Shown here piece by piece: positions 5,254 through 5,265 of a DNA stretch of 5,265 bases. The stretch covers positions 1 to 5,265 of the forward strand of contig JAIRPS010000154.1 in NCBI GenBank assembly GCA_031256885.1, given 5' to 3'. Below the pieces are notes generated by a model, which saw nothing but the letters and a program-made list of their open reading frames with translations, searched no databases and had not been told where the DNA came from. This stretch comes from Bifidobacteriaceae bacterium (GTDB taxonomy: Bacteria; Actinomycetota; Actinomycetes; Actinomycetales; WQXJ01). How positions within the stretch are numbered: the stretch's first letter is position 1; the number at the start of each line of letters is the position of its first letter. The position numbers and the translations under genes are program-made.

Positions 5254-5265
5254 ATGAACGACCCC
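5254..5265 (+). CDS. Possible start of a further gene, cut by the window edge
   Basis: ATG at 5254-5256 begins MNDP and runs off the end of the window. Four codons are too few to judge coding character or family. The 59-base gap after the permease stop, the -10-like TAGTCT at a leaderless distance and the lack of another visible start make it plausible but no more than that. Confidence 0.22.

Overview
The window looks like an ordinary chromosomal segment from an actinobacterium. The ABC ATPase and permease at the right end carry the sequence hallmarks of the actinobacterial drug/peptide-export type. The left-hand gene encodes a membrane-anchored envelope protein with a Pro/Ser/Thr/Val-rich stalk of the kind common in that phylum. 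GTG is used as a start codon, and the intergenic hairpins lack clean U-tracts. GC content looks moderate (mid-50s % by eye, not counted), which is low for the phylum. I cannot name a genus.

Layout, left to right. On the minus strand, 1238-84 encodes a 384-residue single-pass membrane protein with a long extracytoplasmic stalk and two probable beta-sandwich (Ig-like) modules. Eight bases downstream a second minus-strand reading frame (75-1) begins and runs off the window edge; it reads like the N-terminus of another membrane or exported protein. A 231-bp divergent intergenic region follows, with a good candidate promoter and two short palindromes. It leads into a plus-strand gene (1470-1877) for a small exported protein that is probably all-beta. 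That gene converges on a minus-strand class-III aminotransferase (3385-1994, GabT-type), and two strong hairpins lie between the two stop codons. Divergent from the aminotransferase, across only 68 bp, an ABC ATPase (3454-4389) and an ABC-2 type permease (4382-5194) overlap by 8 bp and form one transporter operon. The last 12 bases may start another gene (MNDP...), possibly leaderless.

Functionally there are three units. The first is an envelope/secreted-protein locus, with two membrane-anchored products on one strand and a small exported protein on the other. The second is a PLP-dependent aminotransferase that probably moves the amino group of 4-aminobutyrate or a similar omega-amino acid to 2-oxoglutarate. 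The third is a two-gene ABC exporter of unknown substrate. No succinate-semialdehyde dehydrogenase or GABA permease is present to confirm GABA catabolism, and no regulator is encoded nearby. I see no mobile element, CRISPR array, tRNA or rRNA. I found no convincing new system. The least explained parts are the two exported proteins of the left half and their shared control region.
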